The notes: generated from the sequence alone by a model not told the origin. 64,000 nucleotides of DNA from Scytonema hofmannii PCC 7110 (GCF_000346485.2 NZ_KQ976354.1:5104436-5168435); one strand, 5' to 3'; positions 17,964 to 28,226 are shown, counted from the stretch's first letter. Made by a program: numbers and translations.

Positions 17964-20708
17964 ATGACTACTTTATATCAATTTAATCAAGAATCAGAAC
18001 AATTAGATCATCAATTAGAAGAGAATAAAAATAATCATTCACCTGGTGAAACAATAGTATTAAATATAGTTTCTGAGCAATTAAAACTGTGGCGAAAGCA
18101 AATACAGGAAATTAGAGTCCAAATGCGCCAAACATTGGATGTCGATGTCCTAGCTAAGGTGACTGTGAAAGAAGTTAGAGAGAAATTGAGTAGCGATCGC
18201 GTTCTGATTTATCGCTTTCATTCTCTGGAAACTGGTGTTGTTATAGAAGAAGCAATATTAACAGGTTGGACACCAATATTGGCAGAAAACCTACCATCCA
18301 TACTTTTTGGTATAAATCCAAATCAAGATTCTTTAGAACCTGTTGTCATAGATGATATTAACCAGATTGACCTTACCCCATATCAGAAACAACTACTGGA
18401 GAAATTTCAAATCAAAGCGAGTTTGAGCGTACCAATTATTTTAGAGGGTAAAATTTGGGGTTTGTTAGTAGCTAACTCTTGTGCAACAGCCCATCAATGG
18501 CAAGAAGTAGAAATTGGGTTACTCTCTCAAATCTCAACAGAATTTAGTTACAGACTCCAGCAGATTGAATCGCAAAAACAACAACAACAACAAACACAAG
18601 CAAGAATTGCTGTAGCCAAAGTCATCGACAAGGTATTGCGGGTATCGGCTATTGAAAAGGTTTTCCAAACCACAACTCAAGAAGTCCGTCAATTGTTGCG
18701 ATGCGATCGCGTCGGAGTTTACCGTTTCAATCCGGACTGGAGTGGTGAATTTGTAGCAGAATCTGTAGGAAGCGGCTGGGTGAGACTTGTCGGACCAGAT
18801 ATCAAAACAATCTGGGAAGATAGCCACTTGCAAGATACACAAGGTGGTCGCTATGCCAAAGGCGAAAGCTTTGCCGTGAATGACATACATAAAGCAGGGC
18901 ATTTTCCCTGCCATATTGAGATTTTAGAGCAGTTTGAAGTTAAAGCGTACATGATAGTTCCAGTGTTCTCTGGGGCAAAATTGTGGGGATTGCTGGCGGC
19001 GTATCAAAATTCTGCACCTCGTGAATGGCAACCCTGGGAAGTCACTTTTTTAACTCAGATTGGGATGCAATTTGGTGTAGCAGTCACACAAGCAGAATAT
19101 CTCGAACAAGTACGCGTGAAATCCGAACAGCTCTCTCAGATTGCTGAACAAGAAAAAGCGTTAACTAAGATTGTCAACCGTATCCGACAAGCCTCAAATG
19201 TAGATAATATCTTCAAAACCACCACCCAAGAAGTTCGCCAATTACTGCGATGCGATCGCGTCGCAGTTTATCGTTTTAATCCTGACTGGAGTGGCGAGTT
19301 TATTACAGAGTCTGTAGGGATCGGTTGGACAAGACTAGTAGCACCTGGTAATAACACTGTTTGGGAAGATACCCACTTACAACAAACCCAGGGAAGTGGT
19401 TTTGCCAAAGGGGAAACTTTTGCCATAAATGACGTTTATAAAGCAAAGCACTCTGCATGCTACCTTGAAATGTTGGAGCAGATAGAAACCAAAGCTTACA
19501 TTGTTGCTCCCATCTTTTCTGGAGCCAAATTATGGGGTTTACTAGCAGCTTATCAAAACTCATCTCCTCGCGATTGGGAAGAATCAGAAGTGAGCTTGAT
19601 AGCAAACATTGGCGATCAGTTAGGGATAGCCCTACAACAAGCGGAATATTTGCAACAACTACAGATACAGTCGGTGAAACTTGCAGAAGCAGCAGAACGG
19701 GAAAAAGCAGCCAAGGAGTTACTGCAACAAGAAGCCATCCAGCTTTTAACAGCAGTCAGACCCGCCCTGACAGGGGACTTGACAGTACGCGCACCGATGA
19801 CAGAAGACACCCTCGGTACAATAGCCGATGCTTACAACAATACCCTGCAAGCCCTACGGCAAATTGTCATTCAGTTGCAAAACGCAGCCCAACAAGTCGT
19901 CGAAACTTCCGGTAGTAGCAACAATGCTTTGGGAGGATTAACAAATTTAGCACAGCAGCAATCAGAAGAAATTACGGTGGCGTTAAGCGAATTACAACAG
20001 ATGCTAAACTCCACCCAAGCCGTCGCTGGAAGTGCTGAATTGGTCAATATTGCAGTGCAAAGAGCTAACCAGACAGTAGAGTCAGGCGATCGCGCAATGA
20101 ACTTGACTGTAGAAGCCATTCAAGCAATTCGAGAAACTGTAGCTCAAACCAGTAAAAAGATTAAACGACTCAGTGAATCCTCGCAAAAAATCTCCAAAGT
20201 TGTAAATTTGATTAGTAATTTTGCGACCCAAACCAACGTCTTAGCATTAAATGCTGCGATCGAAGCCACCCGTGCGGGTGAATACGGTAAAGGCTTTGCA
20301 GTCGTAGCAGATGAAGTCCGTTCATTGTCACGCCAGTCAGCAGCAGCAACTATAGAAATTGAGAAATTAGTTCAAGAAATTCAAGCAGAAACTGGTGAAG
20401 TTGCAGTCGCGATGGAAACAGGTATTCAACAAGTCTTAGAAGGGACAAGTTTAGTCAACGAAACCCGACACAATCTCAATGCAATTGTTACAGCTACTAC
20501 AGAAATTAGCCAGCTTCTACAAAGAATTACAGAAGCTACGCAAACACAAATAGCACAATCTGTTTCAGTTACAACATCCATGAAAGATGTTGCTGAAATT
20601 TCCAACAAAACTTTTGCTGAATCCAAAGAAATTGCAACCGTTTTCCAACAGTTATCAAAAATGGCCCAAGAGTTATTAACGACTGCAAGCAAATTTAAAG
20701 TCAATTAA
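17964..20708 (+). CDS. pixJ: PixJ-like methyl-accepting receptor with three GAF domains, two bilin-type
   Basis: 914 aa with no clear membrane segment, so possibly cytoplasmic. GAF1 (about 55-195) lacks a chromophore cysteine. GAF2 (about 215-380) has the cyanobacteriochrome signature: [15 protein letters not shown], then Cys316-His317 in FPCHIEIL, then [14 protein letters not shown]3 (about 400-565) has the same frame with Cys499 but Tyr instead of His after it. Neither has a DXCF motif, so a red/green-type bilin GAF is the closest match. A HAMP-like linker (about 585-650) leads to the signalling domain with the conserved tip [29 protein letters not shown]-type block near 760-790. PixJ receptors sense light direction and drive type IV pilus motility. 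Chromophore binding is inferred from residues only. Confidence 0.85.
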   Translation: MTTLYQFNQESEQLDHQLEENKNNHSPGETIVLNIVSEQLKLWRKQIQEIRVQMRQTLDVDVLAKVTVKEVREKLSSDRVLIYRFHSLETGVVIEEAILTGWTPILAENLPSILFGINPNQDSLEPVVIDDINQIDLTPYQKQLLEKFQIKASLSVPIILEGKIWGLLVANSCATAHQWQEVEIGLLSQISTEFSYRLQQIESQKQQQQQTQARIAVAKVIDKVLRVSAIEKVFQTTTQEVRQLLRCDRVGVYRFNPDWSGEFVAESVGSGWVRLVGPDIKTIWEDSHLQDTQGGRYAKGESFAVNDIHKAGHFPCHIEILEQFEVKAYMIVPVFSGAKLWGLLAAYQNSAPREWQPWEVTFLTQIGMQFGVAVTQAEYLEQVRVKSEQLSQIAEQEKALTKIVNRIRQASNVDNIFKTTTQEVRQLLRCDRVAVYRFNPDWSGEFITESVGIGWTRLVAPGNNTVWEDTHLQQTQGSGFAKGETFAINDVYKAKHSACYLEMLEQIETKAYIVAPIFSGAKLWGLLAAYQNSSPRDWEESEVSLIANIGDQLGIALQQAEYLQQLQIQSVKLAEAAEREKAAKELLQQEAIQLLTAVRPALTGDLTVRAPMTEDTLGTIADAYNNTLQALRQIVIQLQNAAQQVVETSGSSNNALGGLTNLAQQQSEEITVALSELQQMLNSTQAVAGSAELVNIAVQRANQTVESGDRAMNLTVEAIQAIRETVAQTSKKIKRLSESSQKISKVVNLISNFATQTNVLALNAAIEATRAGEYGKGFAVVADEVRSLSRQSAAATIEIEKLVQEIQAETGEVAVAMETGIQQVLEGTSLVNETRHNLNAIVTATTEISQLLQRITEATQTQIAQSVSVTTSMKDVAEISNKTFAESKEIATVFQQLSKMAQELLTTASKFKVN

Positions 20709-20839
20709 ATTTTGGATTTTGGATTTTGGATTTTGGATTGTTGGGATTAATCGATTTTGGATTTTGAATTTTGGATTGTTGGGATTAATCGATTTTGGAT
20801 TTTGGATTTTGGATTTTGGATTTTGGATTGTTAGGATTT
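20706..20839. repeat. TTTTGGA heptamer array, left side of the S23 gene
   Basis: Tandem TTTTGGA units begin inside the stop codon region of the receptor gene and continue to the S23 gene. A longer unit of about 50 bases that contains TTGTTGGGATTAATCG occurs twice. The array is the inverse complement in type of the array on the other side of the S23 gene. Confidence 0.9.
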
Positions 20840-20845
20840 TAGGAT

Positions 20846-21226
20846 ATGAATGAGCATGAGTTTAAACGGAGAACTTTTCAGATAGCATTAAAAGCTATCC
20901 AATTGGTAGAAACGATCCCTCAAAACCGAACAGGGGAAGTTATTGGAAAACAACTCATTCGGTCAGCAACATCAGTGGGAGCAAACTATCGCTCAGCTTG
21001 TCGAGGTAAATCCACTGCTGATGTGATCGCTAAACTCAGCATAGTGGAAGAGGAGGCGGATGAAACTATTTATTGGTTAGATCTAATTGTTGAATCTGGC
21101 TTACTATCATTAGAAAAAGTGACAAAATTGAAGTCAGAAACTAATGAGATTTTAGCGATGACTGTTGCTTCCATTAAAACGTTACGTATAAAAAACCAGA
21201 CTCAAAACTCTAAACCACCAATCTAA
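20846..21226 (+). CDS. S23/four-helix-bundle protein
   Basis: 126 aa, of the four-helix-bundle family named after the protein encoded in 23S rRNA intervening sequences: FQIALKAIQLVETIPQNRTG, IGKQLIRSATSVGANYRSAC, KLSIVEEEADETIYWLDLI and LKSETNEILAMTVASIKTLR each form one helix. A related fold is the Avd accessory protein of diversity-generating retroelements, but no reverse transcriptase is near. The function is unknown. The gene lies between pixJ and pixL, which are normally adjacent, and is bordered on both sides by heptamer arrays of opposite polarity. The ATG is preceded by TTAGGAT, the edge of the array. Confidence 0.85.
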   Translation: MNEHEFKRRTFQIALKAIQLVETIPQNRTGEVIGKQLIRSATSVGANYRSACRGKSTADVIAKLSIVEEEADETIYWLDLIVESGLLSLEKVTKLKSETNEILAMTVASIKTLRIKNQTQNSKPPI

Positions 21227-21612
21227 AATCTCAAATCCTAACAATCCCAAATCTAAAATCCTAAATCCCAAATCCTAAATCCAAAATCAATACTGCTCGG
21301 ATAAGCCGGAACAGAAACCCGGTTTCTCTCTTGAAACCGGGTTTCTCACAGCGCGAACAACTCTTAACCGAGTAGTATTAAATCCCAAATCCTAAATCCC
21401 AAATCCTAAATCCCAAATCCTAAATCCCAAATCCCAACAATCCCAAATCCTAAATCTCAAATCCTAAATCCTAAATCCCAAATCCCAACAATCCCAAATC
21501 TAAAATCTCAAATCCTAAATCCTAAATCCCAAATCCCAACAATCCCAAATCTAAAATCTCAAATCCAAAATCCAAAATCCAAAATCCAAAATCCAAAATC
21601 CAAAATCCAAAA
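21219..21612. repeat. AAATCCC/AAATCCT/AAATCCA heptamer array, right side of the S23 gene
   Basis: Nearly 390 bases of tandem heptamers, inverse complement in type to the left array; ATCCTAACAATCC next to the S23 stop mirrors GGATTGTTAGGAT just before its start. A 13-bp palindrome (21314-21345) interrupts it. The array runs to the base before the CheA start codon, leaving no Shine-Dalgarno site for that gene. Confidence 0.9.
21314..21345. repeat. CCGGGTTTC-type dispersed palindrome
   Basis: GAAACCCGGTTTC and GAAACCGGGTTTC pair perfectly (13 bp) around a 6-base loop, within the heptamer array. Sister copies are at 25644-25670 and 61225-61257. Confidence 0.8.
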
Positions 21613-21613
21613 T

Positions 21614-24600
21614 ATGCTTACCGATTCTTTCATTCGCGAACAAAGCTACGCGTACTTCCTAAGTGAAGTTCCAGAACTCCTACAAACTATTGAGCAAGAG
21701 CTTTTCAGCTTACCGCAAGATTATAGCATTGCTAAAGTACACAACTTAATGCGGGCTGCCCATACAATTAAAGGAGGAGCCGCTATTGTTGAGTTAGAAA
21801 CTATTAACAAAATTTCTCATTCTTTAGAAGATGTTGTTAGATGTCTTTATAACTCAGAGGTAGTCATTGATGCTGAATTACAAACACTGCTTCTACAAGC
21901 TTATGAATGCCTTCGTCTTCCTATAACTGCAGAAATATCAGGTAGCAGTATTAATGATGAGGAAGTTCTTCAACGAGCAACTTCAGTATTTGCACAGTTA
22001 CATGACAAGTTGGGTGATGCTCTAGATGTTGACAATCATATTCCCACTTCTGTAGAATTGGGATTTGATATTGTACAATCTATATTTGAAACAGGAGTGC
22101 AACAACGCCTAGAAAGCATTGCTCAAGCTATTCAAGATTTACAAAATACGGATGAGCTAGCTGATTTTTTACGTTCTCAAGCTGAAGTTTTTCTGGGCTT
22201 GGCAGAATCTTTAAATTTATCTGGGTTTGGAGAAATCGCTCAAACAACTCTGGCTGCACTAGAAGCAAATCCAACTTATACGCTTGAAATTGCGGAACTT
22301 GCCCTGGCAGATTTTCAAAAGGGACAACAGGCAATTTTGGCAGGCGATCGCACTGATAGCGAGCCTCCTTCTGTAGCTTTACAGAAACTCTCGCAACCCT
22401 TAATTAAAGGTTTTGATGCCCTCTTATTACCCCAAGAAAAGGAACCACATACAGATATAGCACATGAGTTAACTGTAGATACAATAGAAGATTTATCTGT
22501 TGATTCACCTACCACCAGCATATCATTAAGAAGTGAAATTACTAAATTATATAAATTTTTAATTAAAGCTGGTAACACTAACAATAAATCTTTAACAACT
22601 ACAGAAGCTAAGCGTTATTTAAAAGTTATCCGCTACATTTTGGGCTGGTTTAATCATCAATTCAAAGTGCCTTATCAAGAACTTAGTTTAGTTCTACTTG
22701 TTCCTAACCTACAGACAGAAAATTCTATAGAGGAACTGGAAAACTGGTTATCTCAATGGTTTGAATTTTTAACCGATACAGAGGATAGCTATAGCCTCTG
22801 TCTCTACCGCCAAGGCATTACCTTAAAAATTATTTTTGCAGTTGCTAAATTTCAATATAAAACATCCAATAGCGATCTTCCAGTTCTTCAAGCACTCAAA
22901 AATAAAATTCTTCAGGTAGCAAAAGAATATAAAAACTATCCTCCTATTACAGAACAAGAGAAAAATTGGTTAGATAGACCAAAATTGCAGAGGCTTTTAG
23001 AAATTCAAAAGATATATCCTACATTAGTTCAAGCCCATGACTCTCTAATAGAGACAATATGGGGAGAAGAGGTTGTGAGCACTTCAAGTAGAGAGGAGAG
23101 CAGTGATGAATCAGCAGAACTTCCTAACTCATTAGTAATTAGAGAATCAGCAACAATAGATAGCGCCGAGACAGTGGCTGAATTTGTTCCTTCTGATTCT
23201 AACTTAAAAACTGACAAGCAACTTGATGCAAAAATTCAACCGTCACAGAATTCTCGACCAAATTCATTTATTAGAGTTAATGTAGAGAGTTTAAATACAC
23301 TTAATTATCAAGCAGGAGAATTACTAATTTGTCAAAAACGGCGGAATCTGTACGATGAACAGCTTGGAGAAATTCTTGAGCAACTATTTCATCAACTCCA
23401 AAGACATCAAAAGACTTTAACCCAGCTACGCGAATTACCACTTCAAGTACAAAATTTTGCATCAAAGCACAAGCAAAATTTTTCTACTGTAGACTTTGAT
23501 GCTTTAGAGATGGATGAATATACAGAATTTAATGTGAATTTGTACTCAGCAATAGAAGAGACCTTACAACTACAAGAAACAACAGAATCACTTGATTTAC
23601 TTATTAAACAATCTACACAAATTCAAGAAAAAACACAGCGATTAACACTTAATATTATTGACAATTTAATAGACGTGCGAATGATCCCTTTGGGAGATAT
23701 TCTCAATCCCTTTCCCCAAATGGTACAAAATTTAGGAAACTTGTATGGCAAACTTGTAGATATAAACCTAAGCAATACAAAGATACTAATAGAGAAAGCA
23801 ATAGCAGAAAAACTATATGCTCCTTTATTACAATTAGTCCGTAATGCTTTCGATCACGGAATTGAGCTACCAGAAATTCGTCGCAAGTTAGGAAAATTAG
23901 AACGAGGTTTAATTGAAATTTGCGCTTATCATCAAGGTAGCCAAACTATTATTGAGGTCCAAGATGATGGACAGGGATTAGATTTAGAGAAAATCTGTAC
24001 GAAGGCTGTAGAGCTTGATTTTATATCCGATGAAGATGCCAGAGGCTATCTTTCTCAAGTGACTGAAGACCAACTTCTAGAGCTTTTATTTTTGCCTGGA
24101 TTTTCCACTGCTGATAAAGTCAGTGAAATTTCTGGGCGTGGTATGGGATTAGATATTGTCCGTTCTCAATTACATTCTCTCAATGGTTCGATCGCTGTTC
24201 AATCCTTACCCAATCGAGGGACAACATTTATACTGAAAATTCCTTTCTCTATGACTACCGATAAACTTATGCTAGTGCAAGCCGGAGGTATTGTTTATGC
24301 TTTACTATTGCAAAGTATTGAAAAAATCCTCTTTCCTTCCGCTCATACAATTAAGGAATTTGAAGGGAAGAAAGTTTTGCACTGGAAAACAGGCAATGAT
24401 GAACGCATGGTTAGCATCCGTCATTTTTCAGAATTAACTTACTATAACAGTCGTTATATTAGTCACAAAAACTTACAAAGTAAACAAATAAATAATAGCA
24501 CAGAAAACATGAAGAATCCCGTGCTATTACTAAGACGAAATCAAGAACTTTTGGGTTTAGAAGTTGACCAAATCATCGGTGAACAAGAACTAGTTATTAG

Positions 24601-25252
24601 ACCTTTAGGTCAAACCATCTCTCCGCCCAAATATGTCTATGGCTGTAGTAGTCTAGCCAATGGAAATATGGTTTTGGTAATCGATGCTGCACTGCTGTTA
24701 GAACCATCCAACGAGATGCAAGCAGTACTTGATACCAAAGTATTACCACCAGTTACTTTTCAAAATAAGGCTTTACCCATATCAGCTTCAACACAACAAC
24801 CTATACCCCTACTTGCTTCATCATCAACAAAACAAGGATTTAGTCTCGATCGAGAACAAGCATATCAGACACCAAAAGTAGTTTTGGTGGTAGATGATGC
24901 TATTAGTCTGCGCCAAACTCTTTCTTTAACCCTACAAAAGTTTGGTTATCAAGTTTTGCAAGCCCAAAATGGCGTAGAAGCTTTAGAAGAGTTACAAGCA
25001 CATCCGGAAATTCAAGTTATAATTTCCGACTTAGAAATGCCACGTATGAATGGGTTTGAGCTTTTGTCTCATATTCGACACCACCCAAACTTAGCAAATC
25101 TACCTGTAGTTGTTTTGACATCTCGCAGTACAGAAAAGCACCGTCGTCTTGCTCAGGAATTAGGAGCAAAAGCGTATATAGTTAAACCTTACTTAGAGCA
25201 TGAATTTATTTCAACAATTGAGGGTTTGTTAACAGTGACCAGTGACCAGTGA
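21614..25252 (+). CDS. pixL: CheA/PixL-type hybrid histidine kinase
   Basis: 1212 aa. An Hpt domain comes first, with phospho-accepting His50 in RAAHTIKGGA. A long middle region (about 150-540) is not recognised. Dimerisation and kinase regions follow: NVESLNTLNYQAGELL (about 555), LVRNAFDHGIE (N box), VQDDGQGLD, SGRGMGLDIVRSQL (G box), then a CheW-like regulatory domain (about 885-1035) and a C-terminal receiver with Asp1139 in SDLEMP and the VKPY lysine. It is the kinase of the same chemosensory array as the receptor and CheW upstream. Its last residues (TVTSDQ) and TGA stop come from a CCAGTGA heptamer array, and its start abuts another array. Confidence 0.9.
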   Translation: MLTDSFIREQSYAYFLSEVPELLQTIEQELFSLPQDYSIAKVHNLMRAAHTIKGGAAIVELETINKISHSLEDVVRCLYNSEVVIDAELQTLLLQAYECLRLPITAEISGSSINDEEVLQRATSVFAQLHDKLGDALDVDNHIPTSVELGFDIVQSIFETGVQQRLESIAQAIQDLQNTDELADFLRSQAEVFLGLAESLNLSGFGEIAQTTLAALEANPTYTLEIAELALADFQKGQQAILAGDRTDSEPPSVALQKLSQPLIKGFDALLLPQEKEPHTDIAHELTVDTIEDLSVDSPTTSISLRSEITKLYKFLIKAGNTNNKSLTTTEAKRYLKVIRYILGWFNHQFKVPYQELSLVLLVPNLQTENSIEELENWLSQWFEFLTDTEDSYSLCLYRQGITLKIIFAVAKFQYKTSNSDLPVLQALKNKILQVAKEYKNYPPITEQEKNWLDRPKLQRLLEIQKIYPTLVQAHDSLIETIWGEEVVSTSSREESSDESAELPNSLVIRESATIDSAETVAEFVPSDSNLKTDKQLDAKIQPSQNSRPNSFIRVNVESLNTLNYQAGELLICQKRRNLYDEQLGEILEQLFHQLQRHQKTLTQLRELPLQVQNFASKHKQNFSTVDFDALEMDEYTEFNVNLYSAIEETLQLQETTESLDLLIKQSTQIQEKTQRLTLNIIDNLIDVRMIPLGDILNPFPQMVQNLGNLYGKLVDINLSNTKILIEKAIAEKLYAPLLQLVRNAFDHGIELPEIRRKLGKLERGLIEICAYHQGSQTIIEVQDDGQGLDLEKICTKAVELDFISDEDARGYLSQVTEDQLLELLFLPGFSTADKVSEISGRGMGLDIVRSQLHSLNGSIAVQSLPNRGTTFILKIPFSMTTDKLMLVQAGGIVYALLLQSIEKILFPSAHTIKEFEGKKVLHWKTGNDERMVSIRHFSELTYYNSRYISHKNLQSKQINNSTENMKNPVLLLRRNQELLGLEVDQIIGEQELVIRPLGQTISPPKYVYGCSSLANGNMVLVIDAALLLEPSNEMQAVLDTKVLPPVTFQNKALPISASTQQPIPLLASSSTKQGFSLDREQAYQTPKVVLVVDDAISLRQTLSLTLQKFGYQVLQAQNGVEALEELQAHPEIQVIISDLEMPRMNGFELLSHIRHHPNLANLPVVVLTSRSTEKHRRLAQELGAKAYIVKPYLEHEFISTIEGLLTVTSDQ

Positions 25253-25337
25253 CCAGTGATCAGTGACCAGTAACCAGTGACCAGTGACCAGTGATCAGTG
25301 ACCAGTAACCAGTGACCAGTGACCAGTGACCAGTTAC
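25233..25337. repeat. CCAGTGA heptamer array
   Basis: It begins in the last codons of the CheA gene, supplies its stop codon and continues for about 85 bases with CCAGTGA, TCAGTGA and CCAGTAA variants. Confidence 0.9.
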
Positions 25338-25729
25338 TATAGCTCTAGAGCAAAAGAATTTCCTAGAGCACAATATAACTCATTCTTGTTTCTTGACAAA
25401 GAATAATTTGCATAATCTGTAAAATAATCAAAAGGATCTGAAAAAACCATAAAATTGTTAGAAATGTTGTTAGATTCAATATGTATTTTGGACATAAATA
25501 GGTTTCAAATACTCATAACTCTGCTTTTTCTTTAATTATGAGCAAAATATTACAATTTGTAAAGGAGTATAATTACGTAATTTCAACGAAGATGAATAAT
25601 ATGCTTACTTCTTACCAATAACCTTGGTTTTGAGCACATCAAGAACCCGGTTTTTTCAAAAAACCGGGTTGATTGAAAACGAAACACCCATCAAATCGAA
25701 ATTGACAGACAACTACAAATATTTTGTAT
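25253..25729. other. Intergenic region between convergent genes
   Basis: After the heptamer array, about 300 bases of AT-rich DNA hold no gene; the palindrome at 25644-25670 lies near the right end. Confidence 0.6.
25644..25670. terminator. CCGGGTT palindrome, likely two-way terminator
   Basis: AACCCGGTTTTTT and AAAAAACCGGGTT form a 13-bp stem with a single-base loop. The run of T or A within the arms gives each strand a U tract, and the element lies between convergent genes. Confidence 0.6.
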
Positions 25730-26107
25730 TTATTCTTCCAGCACTTGGCTTTGCACTTCGACTGCCGTCGCTGTAACATCAATTGTGCCATCTGGTGTAA
25801 AACGTCGAAAATGGCTGTTCTGAACCAACAACTGTTCCCCACAGTTGGGACACTGTAACTGAGTTGTATTTAAACCTGTAAATTCATATTGACAAACAGG
25901 ACAGCGATCGCTAACTAAATTACGTTGCAACCACAGGCGAAACCCAAAAAATGCCAGAATGGGTGCCAGCAATAGTAGCCCAACAATAATTAGTAAGGAG
26001 TTCACCAACCAGCCCAAGCCCAACGAGCCAAGCAACCACATGATGACTAGCAAAGTTAGCCAAGGGCGGAGATTAGACAGATTTAGCGGAAAAGTTTTAA
26101 GGCTCAT
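25730..26107 (-). CDS. Membrane protein with C-terminal zinc ribbon
   Basis: 125 aa. Two hydrophobic segments (about residues 15-35 and 37-58) precede a four-cysteine zinc ribbon, CPVC at about 70 and CPNC at about 88, and an acidic tail. The layout suggests a small inner-membrane protein with a cytoplasmic metal-binding knuckle. No specific family is recognised. It is co-directional with the glycosyltransferase gene, but a 156-base gap with repeats separates them. Confidence 0.75.
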   Translation of the reverse strand: MSLKTFPLNLSNLRPWLTLLVIMWLLGSLGLGWLVNSLLIIVGLLLLAPILAFFGFRLWLQRNLVSDRCPVCQYEFTGLNTTQLQCPNCGEQLLVQNSHFRRFTPDGTIDVTATAVEVQSQVLEE

Positions 26108-26177
26108 TTTAAAAAAACGTCTTGCTCTTCCTCTAGAATAGCGAGTTTATTCACTAGTTAAGTAAGTCAGCACAATT

Positions 26178-26272
26178 AGTCACTGGTCACTGGTCACTGG
26201 TCACTGGTCACTGGTCACTGGTCACTGGTCATTTGTCATTGGTCACTGGTCACTGGTTACTGGTCACTGTAA
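26178..26272. repeat. CCAGTGA heptamer array (minus-strand sense)
   Basis: Tandem GGTCACT on the plus strand, which is CCAGTGA on the minus strand. It starts in the last codon and TGA stop of the glycosyltransferase gene and runs downstream of it. Confidence 0.9.
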
Positions 26273-27376
26273 CTGCTCTTTCAACCGTCTTTGGAAAGCG
26301 TTGATATCAAAGAGAGCAAGTACCTGTTGTCTCAACCATCGTCCATCACAACGTTGGTCAACTCCATTAAGTATTTCTACACAAGCTACTGCCACCGCCT
26401 TTGGATCTCGGTGCGGTACTCGCCATCCTAATTTACCATCTTGTAATGGGTCTGCCGACCCATCGTCATCTCCCGATAGTACGGGTATGCCACAAGCCAT
26501 TGCTTCTAGATAGACAATACCAAAACCTTCTTGAGAAGGCATTACATAAGCATCAGCAAGGCGGTAGTGTTCTATTAATTCTTCTGTAGCAACAAATCCA
26601 GCAAAGATAACGCGATCGCTTACACCCACATCTTTAGCTAATTGTGCTAATCTTGGCTGGTCATCGCCGCGACCAATCACCAAATATTTGACTTCTGGGA
26701 AAACATGAGCTATTCGTGGCAATGCTTGAATAGTAATATCCACACCTTTATATATATCACCCGACCACAACCTTGCGACAGTCATCAATACTTTTGCCCC
26801 CCCCAAACCATAGCGTTCGATCAGTGCAGGTGATTTTGCTCCTGGAGTAAAGCGATCGCCGTTCACTGCACAAGGCATAATGTTAACTTTACTGAGGTCT
26901 AAGTCATTAGCTGCACAAGCGACTTTGCGTGTATAGCCGCTAACTGTCCAAATACGAGATGCTTTTTGCAGGCTAGATTTCATTGGAGGCGATAACGGTT
27001 GCCAAACCTCTTTCCCATGAGTCATAACCGTATAGGGAATTCCCAGAAGATTGCACAACATACCAACAAGAGGTGCAAGGTTAATATGACCGCAGAAAAC
27101 ATGTTGGGGACGCGATCGTAACAGACAAAAGAACAACGCTATCGAAATTTTCAGGCGTTCGAGTTGTGGCAATTGAGATTTGAAGTAGTGAAATTTTAAC
27201 CGTTCCGATTCAAAGGAATTTGAGACGCTAGGACGATCTCTCAGGAGGAACACTTCCGCACAATAAGGTTCGGACAACGCCTGATATGCTCTAAAAATAT
27301 CTTTTACATAAGATTGAATGCCACCCTCTCGTTCAAAAATTTCTATAAACACGAAGACATGATTGGTTTTTGGCAT
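26264..27376 (-). CDS. Glycosyltransferase family 4 protein
   Basis: 370 aa, GT-B fold. The N-terminal half has the acceptor side (FEREGGIQSYVKDIFRAYQ); the C-terminal half has the donor site pattern VLMTVARLWSGDIYKGVD, then IGRGDDQPRL, VIFAGFV, AYVMPSQEGFGIVYLEAMACG with the EX7E motif, typical of GT4. It transfers a sugar from a nucleotide donor to a glycan or lipid acceptor, which cannot be named. No polysaccharide cluster is around it. The stop lies in a heptamer array. Confidence 0.9.
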   Translation of the reverse strand: MPKTNHVFVFIEIFEREGGIQSYVKDIFRAYQALSEPYCAEVFLLRDRPSVSNSFESERLKFHYFKSQLPQLERLKISIALFFCLLRSRPQHVFCGHINLAPLVGMLCNLLGIPYTVMTHGKEVWQPLSPPMKSSLQKASRIWTVSGYTRKVACAANDLDLSKVNIMPCAVNGDRFTPGAKSPALIERYGLGGAKVLMTVARLWSGDIYKGVDITIQALPRIAHVFPEVKYLVIGRGDDQPRLAQLAKDVGVSDRVIFAGFVATEELIEHYRLADAYVMPSQEGFGIVYLEAMACGIPVLSGDDDGSADPLQDGKLGWRVPHRDPKAVAVACVEILNGVDQRCDGRWLRQQVLALFDINAFQRRLKEQLQ

Positions 27377-27483
27377 TTGTCATTTATGGGCAATGGGCAT
27401 CGGACAATTAAGACAAGGGAGACAAAGGGGACAAGGGGGAGTATCTAAGTGTCTGAGCAGAGGCGATAACTAATACTTGATAT

Positions 27484-27516
27484 CCAATGCCCAATGCCCA
27501 ATGCCCAATGCCCCAT
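27484..27516. repeat. CCCAATG heptamer array
   Basis: Four to five tandem CCCAATG units lie between the glycosyltransferase start and the end of the anti-sigma-type gene. Confidence 0.8.
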
Positions 27517-27563
27517 TAAGTGAAAACCTTTGCGGTATTTTATGCTCATCAGATTTGTTATCT

Positions 27564-28007
27564 TTATTGTTGCCCCTGTAGACCGTATTTGACGATGAGC
27601 AAGCAATTTCTTCCGTCTGTACCCCGTTCGTAGAGAACTTTATCTGCCAAGCGCCTGAGAAGAAACCATCCATATCCCCCTACTTGAAGAGTTCCTGGTT
27701 CTGGTTCTGCGATCGCATCTGGATTAAAAGGATTCCCCTGGTCCCAGATTCTAATCTCCAAGCGATCGATCCATAGAGAAACATCAATCTCTATAGCTGT
27801 TTCCGGCGGTAAGGAATGATGAGCGTGACGAACGGCATTGGTAAAGCCTTCTGCTAATGCCAGGTTTAGGCGATACAGTTGGCTTTCTGACCAACCAAGC
27901 GATGGCAAGTTTCGCAGGCAAAATTGCTCAAACCACTGCTGCACTTGGTTAAGAAGCTTGAGTTCGCTCTTCACCGTCAGATGGTCTTGCTGCACTATGC
28001 TAAGCAT
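27564..28007 (-). CDS. Anti-sigma regulatory factor (RsbW/SpoIIAB-type ATPase)
   Basis: 147 aa. One HATPase domain of the GHKL class: LNLALAEGFTNAVRHAH is the N box, IRIWDQGNPFNPD the G1 box, and GGYGWFLLRRLADKVLYE the G2 box. This small kinase class phosphorylates anti-anti-sigma proteins or binds sigma factors in partner-switching control. No partner STAS protein or phosphatase is adjacent, so the target is open. About 220 bases separate it from petD. Confidence 0.85.
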   Translation of the reverse strand: MLSIVQQDHLTVKSELKLLNQVQQWFEQFCLRNLPSLGWSESQLYRLNLALAEGFTNAVRHAHHSLPPETAIEIDVSLWIDRLEIRIWDQGNPFNPDAIAEPEPGTLQVGGYGWFLLRRLADKVLYERGTDGRNCLLIVKYGLQGQQ

Positions 28008-28138
28008 TGACCTTGACTTAAATGTAAATGAGTTAAAAATGTGTGTACCTCTTGTATATCCCAGATTTGTGATTTTGTAATTACGTTTTGCGCTTCAAAA
28101 ATAGAAATCTTATGATACACCCTAAATTTTTACAATTG

Positions 28139-28200
28139 ACGCCTGTTAATTTTTCTCAAAAGTACATATCTTGCACTTGCTGAAAAATTCACAGGCGTCT
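28139..28200 (-). terminator. Long inverted repeat after petD
   Basis: Two 18-base arms (GACGCCTGTTAATTTTTC at 28139-28156 and its near-complement at 28183-28200) pair with one mismatch around 26 bases. The repeat begins 27 bases beyond the petD stop on the minus strand. Each arm contains A/T runs, so it can act as a terminator or an mRNA 3' stabiliser. Confidence 0.65.
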
Positions 28201-28226
28201 GATTGATGTGCTATGTAGCGACTAAT

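Noticed and set aside
19532-19915. A 127-codon alternative frame within the receptor gene
   Set aside because: It is a shadow of conserved GAF and HAMP coding sequence.
20846-21226. S23 gene as Avd of a diversity-generating retroelement
   Set aside because: No reverse transcriptase gene or template/variable repeat pair is seen nearby; only the fold is shared.
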